This document shows, piece by piece, positions 1-11,421 of a stretch of DNA of 64,000 nucleotides. The stretch's first letter is position 1. Each line of letters opens with the position of its first letter. The notes below the pieces were generated by a model. It was given only the letters and a program-made list of their open reading frames with translations, made no database searches and was not told the origin of the DNA. The translations under genes and the position numbers were made by a program. Source of the stretch: Porogramme epimiltina (Eukaryota; Basidiomycota; Agaricomycetes; Polyporales; Polyporaceae); assembly GCA_900155495.1 (NCBI GenBank), contig FTLJ01000402.1, positions 49,047 to 113,046 on the forward strand, given 5' to 3'.

Positions 1-3000
1 CACATGCCTTGCCGTTGTCATTCGCTCCCACTATGAGACTACCGTCCGGGGAGAATGAGATGGAGCTGATCTCATTCGTGTGGTTGATTTCCCACATGAG
101 GTCGTTCGATGTGAGGTCGTAAAGGCGTATAGTGGCATATCCTTTTTCCCGGCGCGATTTCGCTTTCTTAGAAGACGGATGTAGTGGGACCTCCCGTAGG
201 TGTGGCTTGGATATCGAAATGGAACTATCATCCAAAGATGAGAAGAGGACGAGGTCATTCGTCGATGAGGTGGAAAGAGCCCAGATATCGCATTGCCCGC
301 GATAAATCTCGGTATCACGGGCTGTATTTGTATCCCAACCCCGGACTGTACCATCAAACGAGCCCGAGATGAGCTGCCCAGAGGCCGGTGCGAACACCGT
401 CTGCACCACCACGTCTTCGTGTCCACGAAGGACCGAAGCGAAGTTGTCGTGTTCCCGATCGTAGAGGACGATGGTGTGATCCTCCCAGCCTGAATGGGCA
501 AGGCGAGACCCATCGGACGACCATGTCAACGCGACAATCTCGGGAATGAGTGAAGTGCTGTCTGGAGGCTCCATGGTGTTGACGACCTTGGAGGAAGACA
601 CGTCCCACACCTGCACCGTCCCGTCCTCAAGCGCCGCGGCGAGCACGTCCTTGTCGTGTGACGAGAACGCGACCGCGCACACCGCACTCTCCACCCCGTC
701 CCTCGTGGCCGCCGTGTCGCCCGAGACCCCGGGGCGGCTCGCCTGCATCACGGCCGTGTCCCACGTGCGCGCCGTTCTGGAGTGGGAGGAGACGAGGTTT
801 GCGCCGTCGGGGGAAAATCGCAGGTGCCAGATTACTTCCCCTAGAATCTGCTCGGATTCTCCTTGCGACTCGCCGGTGGTGGGGTCCCAAAGACGAATTG
901 AGGATCCGCCATCGATGTCGCACCCGACGGCTAGGGAGGAGCCGTGAGGGGAGAAGTCGAGTGCGTGAACGTCGCCCGGCATCTCCAGCCGCCTGAGGGA
1001 ATCGGAACCCGAGGAAGCGTCCGCGGCCCACAGAACGACCGCGTTGCCGCCTCCGGATGCGATGGTTTTGTCGTCTGGAGAAATGGCGACGGCGTTGACC
1101 TCGAAGTCGTGTTGGAGGATGCGAACGTGGGAGGTATCCTGAATGGTCCAGATTCTGCACGTTTTGTCGGCGCTTCCGGAGAGCAAGAAGAACCCGTCGC
1201 GCGAGAATGTCACAGAATTGACGCTACCAGAATGCCCTTTCAGGGTCGTTGATGGTTTGAACTCGGCGGAGTCAAAGTTCCATAATTTGACTGTCCTATC
1301 TTCGGAGGCGGAGGCTACATAGTTTCCCTGATGTGAGTAGGCCACAGAGCGGACTTTGTCCGAATGAACCTCGTGTGACGCGAGGCGAGCACCTGTCCGA
1401 ACATCCCACAGGCGAACTATTTTGTCCCTCGACCCGGAAAGGATTTCTTTGCCGTCTGGAGAGAAGTCCACGCTATAGACCCAATTCTCCTCCTTAAGTA
1501 CACGCACTTGCACACCTGTGCGAGCGTCCCATATCCGAATCGTGTGGTCGTCGGAGGCGGTGGCAATCTGCGTTCCGTCAGGAGAATAAACCGAGCACCG
1601 GATCCAGTCGCTGTGGCCCTGCATGGTGCTGACGCCCACGCTCCAACAATCAGGCAGCCCTTTTAGGACCGAGATTGGGCCGTGCTGTTCTTGAGCATAG
1701 GTAGTCCTCATGCGTGTCGATAAGGGGCACAACGGGAGCGCGGTGGTGTAAATCGCCGGGGCCGAAGTACTGATTGTAGGATACCATAGCCGCACCATCC
1801 GCTCGCAGTCATACAGCATTTCAACAGCGTGTGTGGATGAAGGCATTGGAATGGACTGTTAAAACAGAGAAGTGAGTAAGAAACAGTCTGAGAGCACCGG
1901 GAGCAGGCGTACATTCAAGGCTCGCCGAGCCATTTGCAGAACATCCACAACGATTTCTGCCTCATCCATGAGGATGAGAGCCTCCAGCCAACGAAGCAGA
2001 TGCTTCTGCGAAAATGTGTTGACTAGCGCAAGAGCCTCTTGATCTATCTCTGCTCCCAGAAGGTGGTATGCCCAGTGGCGGAGAGCGTACTGAATATAGG
2101 CTGGGAATTGTTCATCAGTAGGCTGGATCTGAAGATCAGAGTTTCCATGACTCGGGTCGGAGATCTTGTCAGCAGAGGTTCCGCATTCAAGCATTCTCGT
2201 CATCGTTGTAAGGCAGCGCTTCGCGAGAACGATATGCCGCGTTTCGGGTTTGATGAGGAGATCAGCACGAGTGCACCTGGATGAATCGACGAGAAAGTCG
2301 GGGAAGGAAGGGTGAATGATTTGTATGACGCCCGTATCCAACTTCGGGAGGGCGATGACGGAGCTGAGTATCTCGAGCGTGCTCTTTGATGTTCCCTCCG
2401 GTAGTCCTAGGAGGGAATCGAGTGTTCCGGTAGAAACCTGGTCGCGCAAGAGTACCAGCGCACCGACGACAGAGTGCACCTTTGCCATTTTTGCTTTCGT
2501 TGACTTGGAGGAAATTGCAGTGTCCAGAACGCCCTGATAGAGCTCGTCTAGAGGGGCAGTGGGTAAAGATTCGTCGGGCTTCACTATAGAGAGTACGATG
2601 TCAAGTTGTGCTTCGGGGTCGGCTGCGTCCGGATCCATGATGAACTTGAGCGCAGTCGAAATGACGATGAATACGCCAGAGGCGAGAGCCTTCAGTTGGT
2701 CGCACTTCTTGAGACTCGGCCAGTTCTCGTCCTTGCCGTACATGTTTCTGATCACTCCCAACTGTTCATCGACGTAGACAGAAACGTCGCGCAGCATAAT
2801 GTCCCGAGGGATTTCATTGAGAGGGAGTATGTGAGTGTTCTGGCGAAGCAGGGTGTAGTCGCGGAATCCTTTGACAATGCGAGGTTCGGGGCGACTAGTG
2901 ATGACAAATTTCAATGGGCGAAGATCGTCGGCGAACGTAGAAAGCGCCGTGAGGATAACAGAGACCACCGCCGTGTCGCAGCATTCGTCGAGCGCATCAA

Positions 3001-4858
3001 TGACCACTACCTGAGGGAGGAAAGAGGTGTCTTTCAGCGTTCGTAGTGGCTCGACGATAAGCTTCTCGAGCTGCTTCAACGGCTGTGAGCGGTGGATGTC
3101 GGGATTGGCGGAGATCGCCTCATTGACTTGGTTCGCGAAAGCCGGATTGGATAGAGAAAGCTGATGGGCGATGGTGGGAAATATTCGATATACAACGCTA
3201 CGACCGCCGGTGCGCGCGCAGAAGAAGCTCGCCCCGAGGAGCCCCAAGCCGTCGCACCATAAAGCAATGGTATGAGCAATAGTGGACTTCCCTGAGCCGG
3301 CGAGGCCGCTGATCCATAGAATCCACAATTTCCCCAGTATTTGAAAAATCGAAGAAACGGCACGGGTACCCGTGGTCTCGTCTTGTTCCCGTCCTCCGAT
3401 TACCCAGGACTGGATTGACGATAGGACCTCCTTTCTCGTGGACGTCATGCACTCCACCCGACCACTCTGGCTATCATCGTACCGCGCGTCGCTGACGTGG
3501 TTGAGCTTCTCGAGCTTCTCGAGTACTGGGATGCACTGTCAGGAATCGTTGGAAGAAGCTGGCAAGAAACTCACTTTTCTCCCGTTTTTGCTCCCGTGCC
3601 TGTTTCTATTTGAGAGAAATTAATGTATCAGCGGTCGGAGTCGGAAGAAAGCGAGCGAGAAAACGGACCTCGAGAGTGATCTGTATAGAGAGGACTCCAT
3701 CAAGCTAGTGAGGTGGTCGAGCATTAGTCCAAACCAACGGCCCTCCATAGTTAGGAGCATGACACACCGTCAGACGGTCAACGAGTGAAGACAACGTTTT
3801 GATATGGTCATCTAGCTCCTCAGAAATGGCTTCGACCTGCGCGATTTGTGTGAACCGTCCTCGACGACCCAGACCGTCAACATCCGCGGAAATCCGCGCT
3901 GCCTCTCTGTCAAGTTAGACAATGAATTAGTGTATATAGAACTTCTCATGTAGAAGGACGTACTCTGTAAAGCGGCTTAGTTTCTGTAGAAGCTCCGAAG
4001 GACAATCTTGGTTGTCGGGAAGGTCCTCAATCATTTGCATCAAGGGGCGAACACGACCCCCGAACTTGCGAATTGTATCTTTGTTTGCGTCATATTTCTG
4101 TGGGAAAATGCCGTTAGGTTGTAGACCTCATTCACTGGACGTCTCGTACTCACACCGTAGATTTCAGCCGAAGCTACGACTCCACCCAAGGCAGCTTGAA
4201 GGGGTGGAAGAGGGGCGGATGCCTCCTTCGCGATCTTCAGTATGCTCAACAGCGCTCCCTTAGCCGTCTTCTTGAAGTCTGACCAGCCTCGAGGCGTTGT
4301 GGTAGGGCTGGGGTGATCTTCCGCAACGGGGTTGGACGGCTCGACGGCAGACGCTCCGAGCGCTAGCTTCTCGGGCACAGGGGGCGTACTCGACGCTCCC
4401 GGAGGTCGGGGTGATTGGGCGAGAGATGCCTCTGTGTCCGCGTTTGCGATAGAAGGAGAAGATGTTCCCGTTGCTGGTGTCTCCTGTTCGTTCTTTCCGC
4501 AGGGCACAGCGGCCGACGATTGAGTCTGAAGAGGGTGATCGGTGACAGGCTGAGCAAGGGGTGGTACTGAGGGAGTCTGCGCTGTCGCCGTATCGGGCTG
4601 AGTCGTGGTAATTCGTACCGGGGGCAGGGGAGGCGATGACGGGGGAGCGATAGCTGCCTGGGATGAGTGATCCGGGGACGGTCCACCTGTTGTTGCCGCT
4701 GACGATGTAACTTCCTGTGCGGGTGATGTGACGGTGCCGGTATCCACTTTCGCTTGGGGGGAAGAGACGGCTGTCGACGTCTGGTCTAGTGGCGACTCGG
4801 GATTCGAGACACACCAGAGACAACGCAGCGTCTTCGTGATGGCCCTCCACACTTCCAT
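1..4858 (-). CDS. NLR-1: NACHT-WD40 STAND protein (3' end off window)
   Basis: Seven exons, read on the minus strand: 4858-4154, 4097-3964, 3906-3768, 3704-3669, 3605-3575, 3525-1913 and 1855-1 (continues off the window). All introns are GT-AG, 49-63 nt, and every junction keeps frame. Residues 1-~200 are Ser/Pro/Thr-rich. About 205-349 form a helical module containing APLPPLQAALGG and RVRPLMQM. The NACHT exon covers ~349-886, with Walker A GLAGSGKST at ~422-430, Walker B VVVIDALDEC at ~521-530, then FVITSRPEP and the winged-helix motif IHPSFPDFLVD. The last exon is open to the window edge; about 165 residues are missing compared with NLR-2. The family is known for non-self recognition and programmed cell death in fungi; the role of this gene is inferred. 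The two tiny exons (36 and 31 nt) were placed by comparison with NLR-3 and NLR-5 and are the least certain part. The WD40 half is nearly identical to that of NLR-2. Confidence 0.9.
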
Positions 4859-4984
4859 GGCTTGTAAGAGCCCGGATGGCGCGTCTGGGAGCGTTCGAGG
4901 AGAGTGGAGGGGAACAAACAGCAGGGATAGAGGACGTACGTTGGAAAGGCGGGGCAGGTGCGGATGTTCGACGTTGTATAGGGT

Positions 4985-5040
4985 TTCCTGGCGCTACTCC
5001 TGAGGGGCGTGGTGGCCCGATGCACGCCGTCTCGTGCAGG
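4985..5040 (-). promoter_or_regulatory. Shared NLR upstream block, copy at NLR-1
   Basis: About 130-180 bp upstream of the NLR-1 ATG the minus strand reads CTGCACGAGAC, a short spacer, then GGGCCACCACGCCCC. This matches the order and spacing of blocks upstream of NLR-2, NLR-3 and NLR-5: a TGCACGRGAC element, then GCCACCACG. The CACGTG core seen in NLR-3 and NLR-5 is degenerate here. A promoter or 5' UTR role is inferred from position only. Confidence 0.5.
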
Positions 5041-6617
5041 ATGAACACCTGACGAACGGGAACGGGGGCGCTTATGTCAAAGAACCAGATGGCGGGCGCT
5101 ATGAAGATCAAAGCCTCGCTGTCGGGAGGCGGTGGAAGTGCGCGGGAACGCGTTGTAAGAGAAGCCGAGGGGTGAGATTGCAGGTTCGTGGGTCTGTGCG
5201 AAGCAAGAAGTGCGCTCTCCGTGCACGCATTCGTGTACGAATGAGAGCGGCTCGCCACGTGGATATCTGTTCAAACTATTTCATTGCTTAATTCAAGTAT
5301 TGTTGTATATGCTAGCACTTTGGTCGGATTAGAATGCAAGAATCGACTGCGCAGGCGCGGAATACGCGCACCTATAGATGAATGGAACACTGCACACACC
5401 CCGCGTGCTCTCCACCTTCTGGCATGAGTCATTTCCGCCATCCGCCCCAGAGAGCTTCGACCTTTCGCCGATCCATATAACCCTTCGACCATCCTCTCGC
5501 ATGCCTACTTTACAAGCAATGTGCCTTCCACTAGAACCGGAAGGGGTACAATAGGTTAGCTACGAAGGGCATTTCATAAGAGACACTGGGACGTGCTGTG
5601 GTTGTCAACGTTCATGAACCCCCCGATCTCGGTTGCACGCACAGAGGCTCGGTCGCCATCTCAGGGCAGACACCGCTGGCGCAGTTCGACTGCTCAGCGA
5701 CGGGCGCTCATAGTTCTGCTGCGCTTGGCGTGGAGCCGTTGAGGTTGAAGGGATTGCGTCGAGTAAGAACAAGGGGCAAGCGGGAGCGCAGAGCGTAGCC
5801 TCGGGCGTCGGGGACTGTCAGAAGGTGCGCATGGGCGGGCGGCTCTAGATCTAAAGACAGGCGCGGGGACGGGTGACGGATACGTGAAGCAGCAAGGAAG
5901 GCACGGAATTGGCGGTCATGCTTGGATAGGTGGACGAGACGTCAGGCTCACAGTTGGGCGGAGGGGACAGGCCGAAGATCGACAGGAAGGCGCAGCAGCA
6001 GGGGTCCCAGGACGGGGCCGGCTCGCGCCACCGGACAATGGTGGGTGGCCACAGGCGAAGCGAAGAAGAATCATGGCTGGATTCAAAGGGAGGCACGAAG
6101 ACGCGTCGGACGAGCCGGAGCAGCTCGCAGGAGGGGCGCGTTGGCTGTTGGCGGCCCGACAGGCGTGGAAGCCAAGGCACCTTACGGGAAGCCCGAGCAG
6201 AAGTCGTGACAGGCAGGGAAGCCCCAGTGCGAGGCGTGCAGCCTGAGAGGGCGAGGCGAAGAACGCGCGTCGCGAGCAATTTGCGCCGCGGTCCGCGGGC
6301 ATGACAGCGTGACGGTGACGGTGACGGTCACGTTCCCCAAGTGACGTCACTTCTGCCCCACCCAAATCGCGCCCGAGGAAAGGGCGCATGTCATCCTCAG
6401 TGGCGTTGATTCTATGGAGCTGTGGGCCATTCCCCAAGACGTCGTTTTATCGTCAAGTTCTTCAGAGCGATAGATCTACTTGCTCAACGAGCGCAGCAGC
6501 ACGGTTTGCGATGTTGTATGCGACCAGACTTCTTGGACGGACAGTATAATGCGTATCCTCGTGAATATATTTTACTCTATATATAGATGAGAACTCTCTA
6601 ATGTGCGCCAGCAAGAG
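5041..6617. other. Intergenic region without a supported gene
   Basis: Upstream flank of NLR-1. Short frames on both strands (for example 5916-6437 minus and 5930-6304 plus) overlap each other, have no recognisable motif and fit GC-rich chance openness. A short GTGACG microsatellite and a palindromic GTGACGTCAC lie at 6309-6350. No other structure was seen. Confidence 0.4.
6309..6332. repeat. GTGACG hexanucleotide microsatellite
   Basis: Three perfect GTGACG units and one variant (GTCACG) in tandem. Ten bases further on lies the palindrome GTGACGTCAC (6341-6350), which contains a CRE/ATF-type TGACGTCA core. No link to a particular gene can be shown. Confidence 0.6.
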
Positions 6618-7140
6618 TCAGACATACTGCACGTCGTCAAAGTCGGACGACATTTTCGATTGGACTTGACTAAAGAACTCAAGGAGCATTAGCTCACCGA
6701 TCATATGTTCAACACCTTTCATAATGATAAGCACAGGGATAGCACGCTGATCCCGGTCTACAATGCCCTCGTCCGGGGTCCATGTCCTATACTTGCCCGT
6801 ATCTCCTCGTCATCACGATGCTGTCAAGCACAAGCGTGAGCGTCAGCCAGCCCTGCGCCCATGAACCTGCTCTTCGGCACCGTTTGCGACGTGTAGTCTG
6901 GCTGCACCGCGGTCACGCGCGCCTGCAGTAGCATGGTGTCTCCGCCCGCGCCATGTATGGTTCGATGACCTGCGCGAGAAAGGCTGAGTAGGGAGTAATA
7001 CTGGCGAGCTGGAGGACGCACACCGAGTACTGAGCAGCTAGCTGCATCACGGGGTGTGCAAGGACGGCAGAGACGTCGTCGTGGTTGAACAGGCTAACAG
7101 TACGCGGAAATTCCGCGTGAACGCGTCGTCTAGCAGCCAT
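6618..7140 (-). pseudogene. Unidentified coding-like remnant
   Basis: Three minus-strand pieces in different frames look more like protein than their surroundings. The first is 7140-6913, beginning MAARRRVHAEFP with a hydrophobic stretch LAAQYSVCVLQLASITPYSA. The second, about 6930-6824, contains LLQARVTAVQPDYTSQTVPK. The third is the tail 6782-6618, containing WTPDEGIVDRDQRAIPVLI and ending FDDVQYV before TGA. I could not join them with convincing splice sites, so this is either a small intron-rich gene or a decayed one. I do not recognise the family. Confidence 0.3.
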
Positions 7141-7255
7141 GCTGTGTATTCAAGCATTAGATGGTGCGCGTATAGTCGTTGAGGGGGCCAAGGACGCACC
7201 CTTAAGCCTGTTACACGCGCTCGAGACGCTGTCGGCGCGTGGCGGAGCGCGTTGC

Positions 7256-7460
7256 GCACGGTGGGGGTGAGCGCTGGGCGCTTAGAGGCCCTGTCGCGCG
7301 CACGCTCTCGCGGGAGCCGGCCGACAGCGTCCCGTCGCCCCCACTGATAATGGTAACAGAGAGGGCGAGGCCAGCAAGGAAACCGGGCACGGCGCAAGCG
7401 CGTGCTCACACGGTGCAGGGAGCGACCGCCCTGCGTGCGCGCGCCGGCGTGCTGTCCGCG
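7256..7460 (+). repeat. Diverged GC-rich repeat, copy 1
   Basis: Shares an ordered series of matches with 10050-10260: a GTGAGCGC...GCGCTTAGA start, then TG-CGCGCGC, then GCCGACAGC-TCC, then a GAGG-AGCC/CAGC-AGGAA segment, and finally GCCCTGCG followed by GCGCGCGC. Spacing is similar throughout. Identity by eye is moderate, so this is an old duplication. Confidence 0.4.
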
Positions 7461-10049
7461 CGGCCCGCTAGTGCTGCAGCCCAGAACCCATCTAGATCCG
7501 CCACCACCCTCATCGCGCCCCCGCCCACGAGCCGCGCCCAACTCCGCATCGAGAAACTCCCATCGCGACTCGCTCGCGCCGTCGCTGCACGATCCCAAAC
7601 GCTTCGCGGGGACCAGGGCAGCCAGGAAGACGGGCGGCCCCGCGCCGGCCACGGGACGCGGCGGCGGTGGCGTCGGCGCAGGCCAGCAGAGAACCGGCGA
7701 GCGTGCGCGCGGCGCCGCCCGACGTGTCCCGCGCGTGCCGTCCTCGGGTGCGCGGGGCGGACGGTACGGGGCGCGCGTGCGGTGGCTGGGAGAGTCTTTG
7801 CCTTGGGGGAGTTTGGACGTGGGTAGGGGAGGGACTCTGGTCGTCGCAAGGGGCGGGCAGGGAGGCAAAACGCGCTTGATGGGGGAGCGAATGGAGCCGT
7901 GGAGCCGTGGAGGAGCCGTTGAGCTGTTTGGCCTGTTGTGCGCGATGGATGTTACCCAGCAATGGACTTGCCACAAAGAACTGTCGTCGCGGGCGCGCGG
8001 ACGTGCAGCGATCATGCCAGCGAGTCTATGCTGGATAATCGCCGAGGTGCCCTGTCTGCGGCTGGGACAGATGTTGCCCAACGGTCTTTCACTAGTGATC
8101 GTGGAAGAAAGAGGAACGCAGCCCGTGCTTCAGGGGTGGAGGTGGACTATGGGGGTTGAAGGAGTGGCGAAATCGAGAGACTGCCGGATGTGGGGATTCA
8201 ACTTGTCAGAAGCGCGGGAGCGGGATGGGCACGTACCTGCGAATCGGGCAGTAAGGGGAGATCTTCATGATCGCTGGCTTAGTGGGCTAGGCCAAGAGAC
8301 ACGTTTTGTAAGGATACGAATGTTGACGCGTGGGGAACGGGCTAGACTTACTAGGCTTGTGGCTGAAGGTCCCCACAGCGCCATGTTGAAGGGACCTTGT
8401 GGGAGACGGCGGCTGAGAATCTTGCAGACTCGCGCCAGCTTGATACGCACTCCGTGAGTGGACACTACGTCGAAGTAGATGGGGGACTTACGGAGGCAGG
8501 AATGGGCTGTGGGCGCGGGAGCGGAGCGGGGGAGGCAGGGAGGGGCTCTATTGGCTGGCGAGCGGCGACGGCGAGTAAGCGACAAGGGGATTGGAGGAGG
8601 GACTGGCACGTACGTGGTTCCTCTGGCTACTCTGGATACACGGGGCATGGTAGCGCGGTCGAAGGCGCACCAGGGGGAGGAGCGAGGATGACGATTGGAT
8701 GCCGCCCTGACACTGCGAGAGGTGCCAGGCTGAGCGGACGCCAGAGCCGAGGAGGGACGTTGACGGCTCGAGGTCACCCACTGAGGGGAGTGTATGGCGC
8801 CGGGAGGTAGAGGGTGTGTCGGGAAGGGACGCAGAAGCACGGCGGGAACCGACTGACGACTTGCAGGCACTGGCTGGGGGCGTAGAGGGCAGCCGGTTCA
8901 CCTGTAGGCTGCCGCCTCTGTAGAGAGTGTCGACGCGTGGGGAGGGGACCGAACAGCGCCAGCCAGTCGGTGTGGGTTGGGCGAGGGGGGAAGCAGGCCC
9001 CAGTGACGGCCCAGGGGGGACGCGATCGACGTCGACGGGCAAAGTCTAGCACGCCCACCAACACAGCGAGCAGCGGTCACCGTCGTTGGGCCGCGGCAGG
9101 CCGGCCCGGCAGCGCTAGATCTCGATCGACGCTGCTCGCCTAATGCTCGCGGCTTCGGACACTGTTGAGCGCCCTTCCACGGTTTCTTCGCCACTCTCGC
9201 CATCCTCCACTGGCTATGAGTCTCGGCTGTCCATTCATACGTAACGTACACTCTGCTTACACTGTATACTGTGCAGAACTATGAATATTTGGTTTAAGAT
9301 GTAAGGCGTGCATACTACGGACTACTGTACGGCCACAGATGTCCGAGGCAACAGCCTCCACTCCCAATGCTCTCCAGTGTTCCACCATGCATGCCACACC
9401 GGCTTTCCTCCGCGCGCGTACTGTCCTTAAACCTGGAGTCATCAAAACCATTATTTGAGGATGCACTGTACACATCGTGCCTACGAGCTCTCCCGCTCGC
9501 TGCGCGCACCTCGCCGCTGCCATCCCTCGCTAAGACCCACACAACGGCCCGGTCAGGAGTGTGACGCAAAGGCAGAGGGGGCGGTCGGCCGGCCGTCGTG
9601 AAGAGCCAGGCGAGAGACGGCAGCACGAGGGTGGCATCTTCGCGCGCGTCGCTGCCCGATTCAGCTGGGGCGAAGCGTCGTTGGAAGCGCGCGAGGGGCA
9701 TCGCGAGGAGTGTGGTTGGTGGTGTGAGAGGCGGACATTGGTCTCAGCCGGGCGCGCGAGGCGCGCATTGTTCGAGTTCCAGCGTGGACGGCCGCTGGAG
9801 ATGGGCTGGGGGGCGGAGCGGTAGGGGTCCGGATAGAGGTGGATGTGGACGGCCTCGCGACTCGCGAGAGGGCGCGCTGGTTGGTCGCGCGATGAGCCAG
9901 CGTGGTTGAATGCATGGCCCTCCGCGGGCGCGGGGAGTGTGATGGGGCGCACCGAGCTTGGCATTTTATTCCTTTACGCTCTCCTACGACGCGCGGATAT
10001 CTGAAAGCAACGGACCTTCGAGTTGGGAAGCGAGTGTCCAGCGACGCCG

Positions 10050-10260
10050 CGGGCGCGGAGAGGTGAGCGCGGCGCGCTTAGACGCCGTGCCGCGCGCGCG
10101 CCCGAGCGCGACCCTGCCGACAGCATCCGCACCCTCTGCTAAGTAGCAAAGTGACGACCACGGGGTCGAGGATAGCCAGGAAGCTGGTTAGTGTGGTAGC
10201 GCGCGGGGTGCGACAGCCCTGCGCGAGCGCGCGCGCGAAGGTGTACTGGTCGCGCGCAGC
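10050..10260 (+). repeat. Diverged GC-rich repeat, copy 2
   Basis: Partner of 7256-7460, in the same orientation with the same order of short matching segments. It contains no recognisable transposase or terminal inverted repeats. Confidence 0.4.
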
Positions 10261-11421
10261 CCATGCTCGCGGGCAGGGGTCACTCAGAGAGCCCGGCCGT
10301 GGCGCTACGCGCGGGGTGGCGCGCGGAGCCCTTACGTTGTCCCTCGTGCGTGCGTATGCGCGATCGGTCCAACTGGGAGGGCGCGGCGCGCGGACGCGCT
10401 CTGAGACAGGGTGAGCAGCGTGCCGTTCGTAGCCGCTGCCCTGTACGACCGCGATCCGGTAGGCAGGGTGCGGCGCGAGGCGCGCGCTGCCTTCAGTGGT
10501 CGGGCGTGGCAGCCGGTCCGCGCGGTGGGCATATGGGAGAGGGACGATGGGCGGACTCTGCGCGGGGCGCGCATATATGCACTTTAGGAGATGGTGTAGC
10601 GAGCTAGAGCGCACGAGGCGGCGCGACGGTGTGGTGGCACAGATGCTTAGCAGGATGGCAAGGAGCGGGAAGGCGGGCAGACAGAGCGACCGCCACACAG
10701 CGACCGTCCGAAGGCCCGGGGCTGCTCCTCGCGCAGCTGTTGGTGAATGCTCAGCACTCAGCAAGGGACGGAGCGCGTGGAGTAGACAGCAGGATTCAGA
10801 GGGCGTCCGACTATGAGGGAGCCGATGAGAGCACTCTTGTGGAGCCCGATCGATCCGCTCGTGGCAGGCGCACGCTGGGTGGCTTATGAACGCGTCCCCG
10901 CACATAGCTAGCCGTGCGCGATCGCCCAGCTGCGGGGGACAGGCCAGGCTTGGGATGTCAGGTGGGCATTCTTGGGGGAGCGTCTTGACTGGGGTGAACG
11001 GGGTAGCAGCAGGGATCCAGTGAGACAGAGCCCGCCATGCGGACCGGCGGAGGCGAACACGGTCGACGTCAGGGCAGCCAGGCCGCACGCACGCAGACTG
11101 CTGCAGTGGCGAGAGACGGCGGAGACGGCACCGGCGGGCGAGTTGGTAGAGAAGAGCGCGCATGGCACCGAGCGACTGTGGGGCAGGCGAGCAAGGAAGC
11201 GCGACACGCCCAACGGGAGCGGAGAGACTGCTTCGCCGTCTATAAATAACCGAAAGGTCTGGGCCCCACTGGCGCTTGTCGCGTGGCCATGAGGCTGACA
11301 TGCTTGTCGCTGAACGGCTCCGAGCGACATGGACGCTTCAAACGCAGAAGAGAAGCGACGGAGATTGGCTGACATTACAGAATAGAGGTAATACAACGAT
11401 AGCACGGGGAGGAATACATCA

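Larger units (their letters stand above)
7141..11421. other. GC-rich, repeat-like 3' flank of NLR-2, probably non-coding
   Basis: Very high G+C with G-rich runs on the plus strand. Long frames are open simultaneously on both strands (for example 7047-8081 minus, 7402-8457 plus, 10078-11301 minus). The predicted products are Arg/Pro/Ala-rich with no motif, which is typical of spurious frames in GC-rich DNA. At least one diverged internal duplication is visible (7256-7460 versus 10050-10260). The composition mirrors the C-rich blocks that follow NLR-4 and NLR-5, in reverse orientation. Confidence 0.45.

Noticed and set aside
7047..8081. 344-codon minus frame, with similar long frames 7402-8457 (plus) and 10078-11301 (minus)
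   Set aside because: Both strands are open at once in very GC-rich DNA, products are Arg/Pro/Ala-rich without motifs, and no splice structure is needed or seen. Treated as chance openness.
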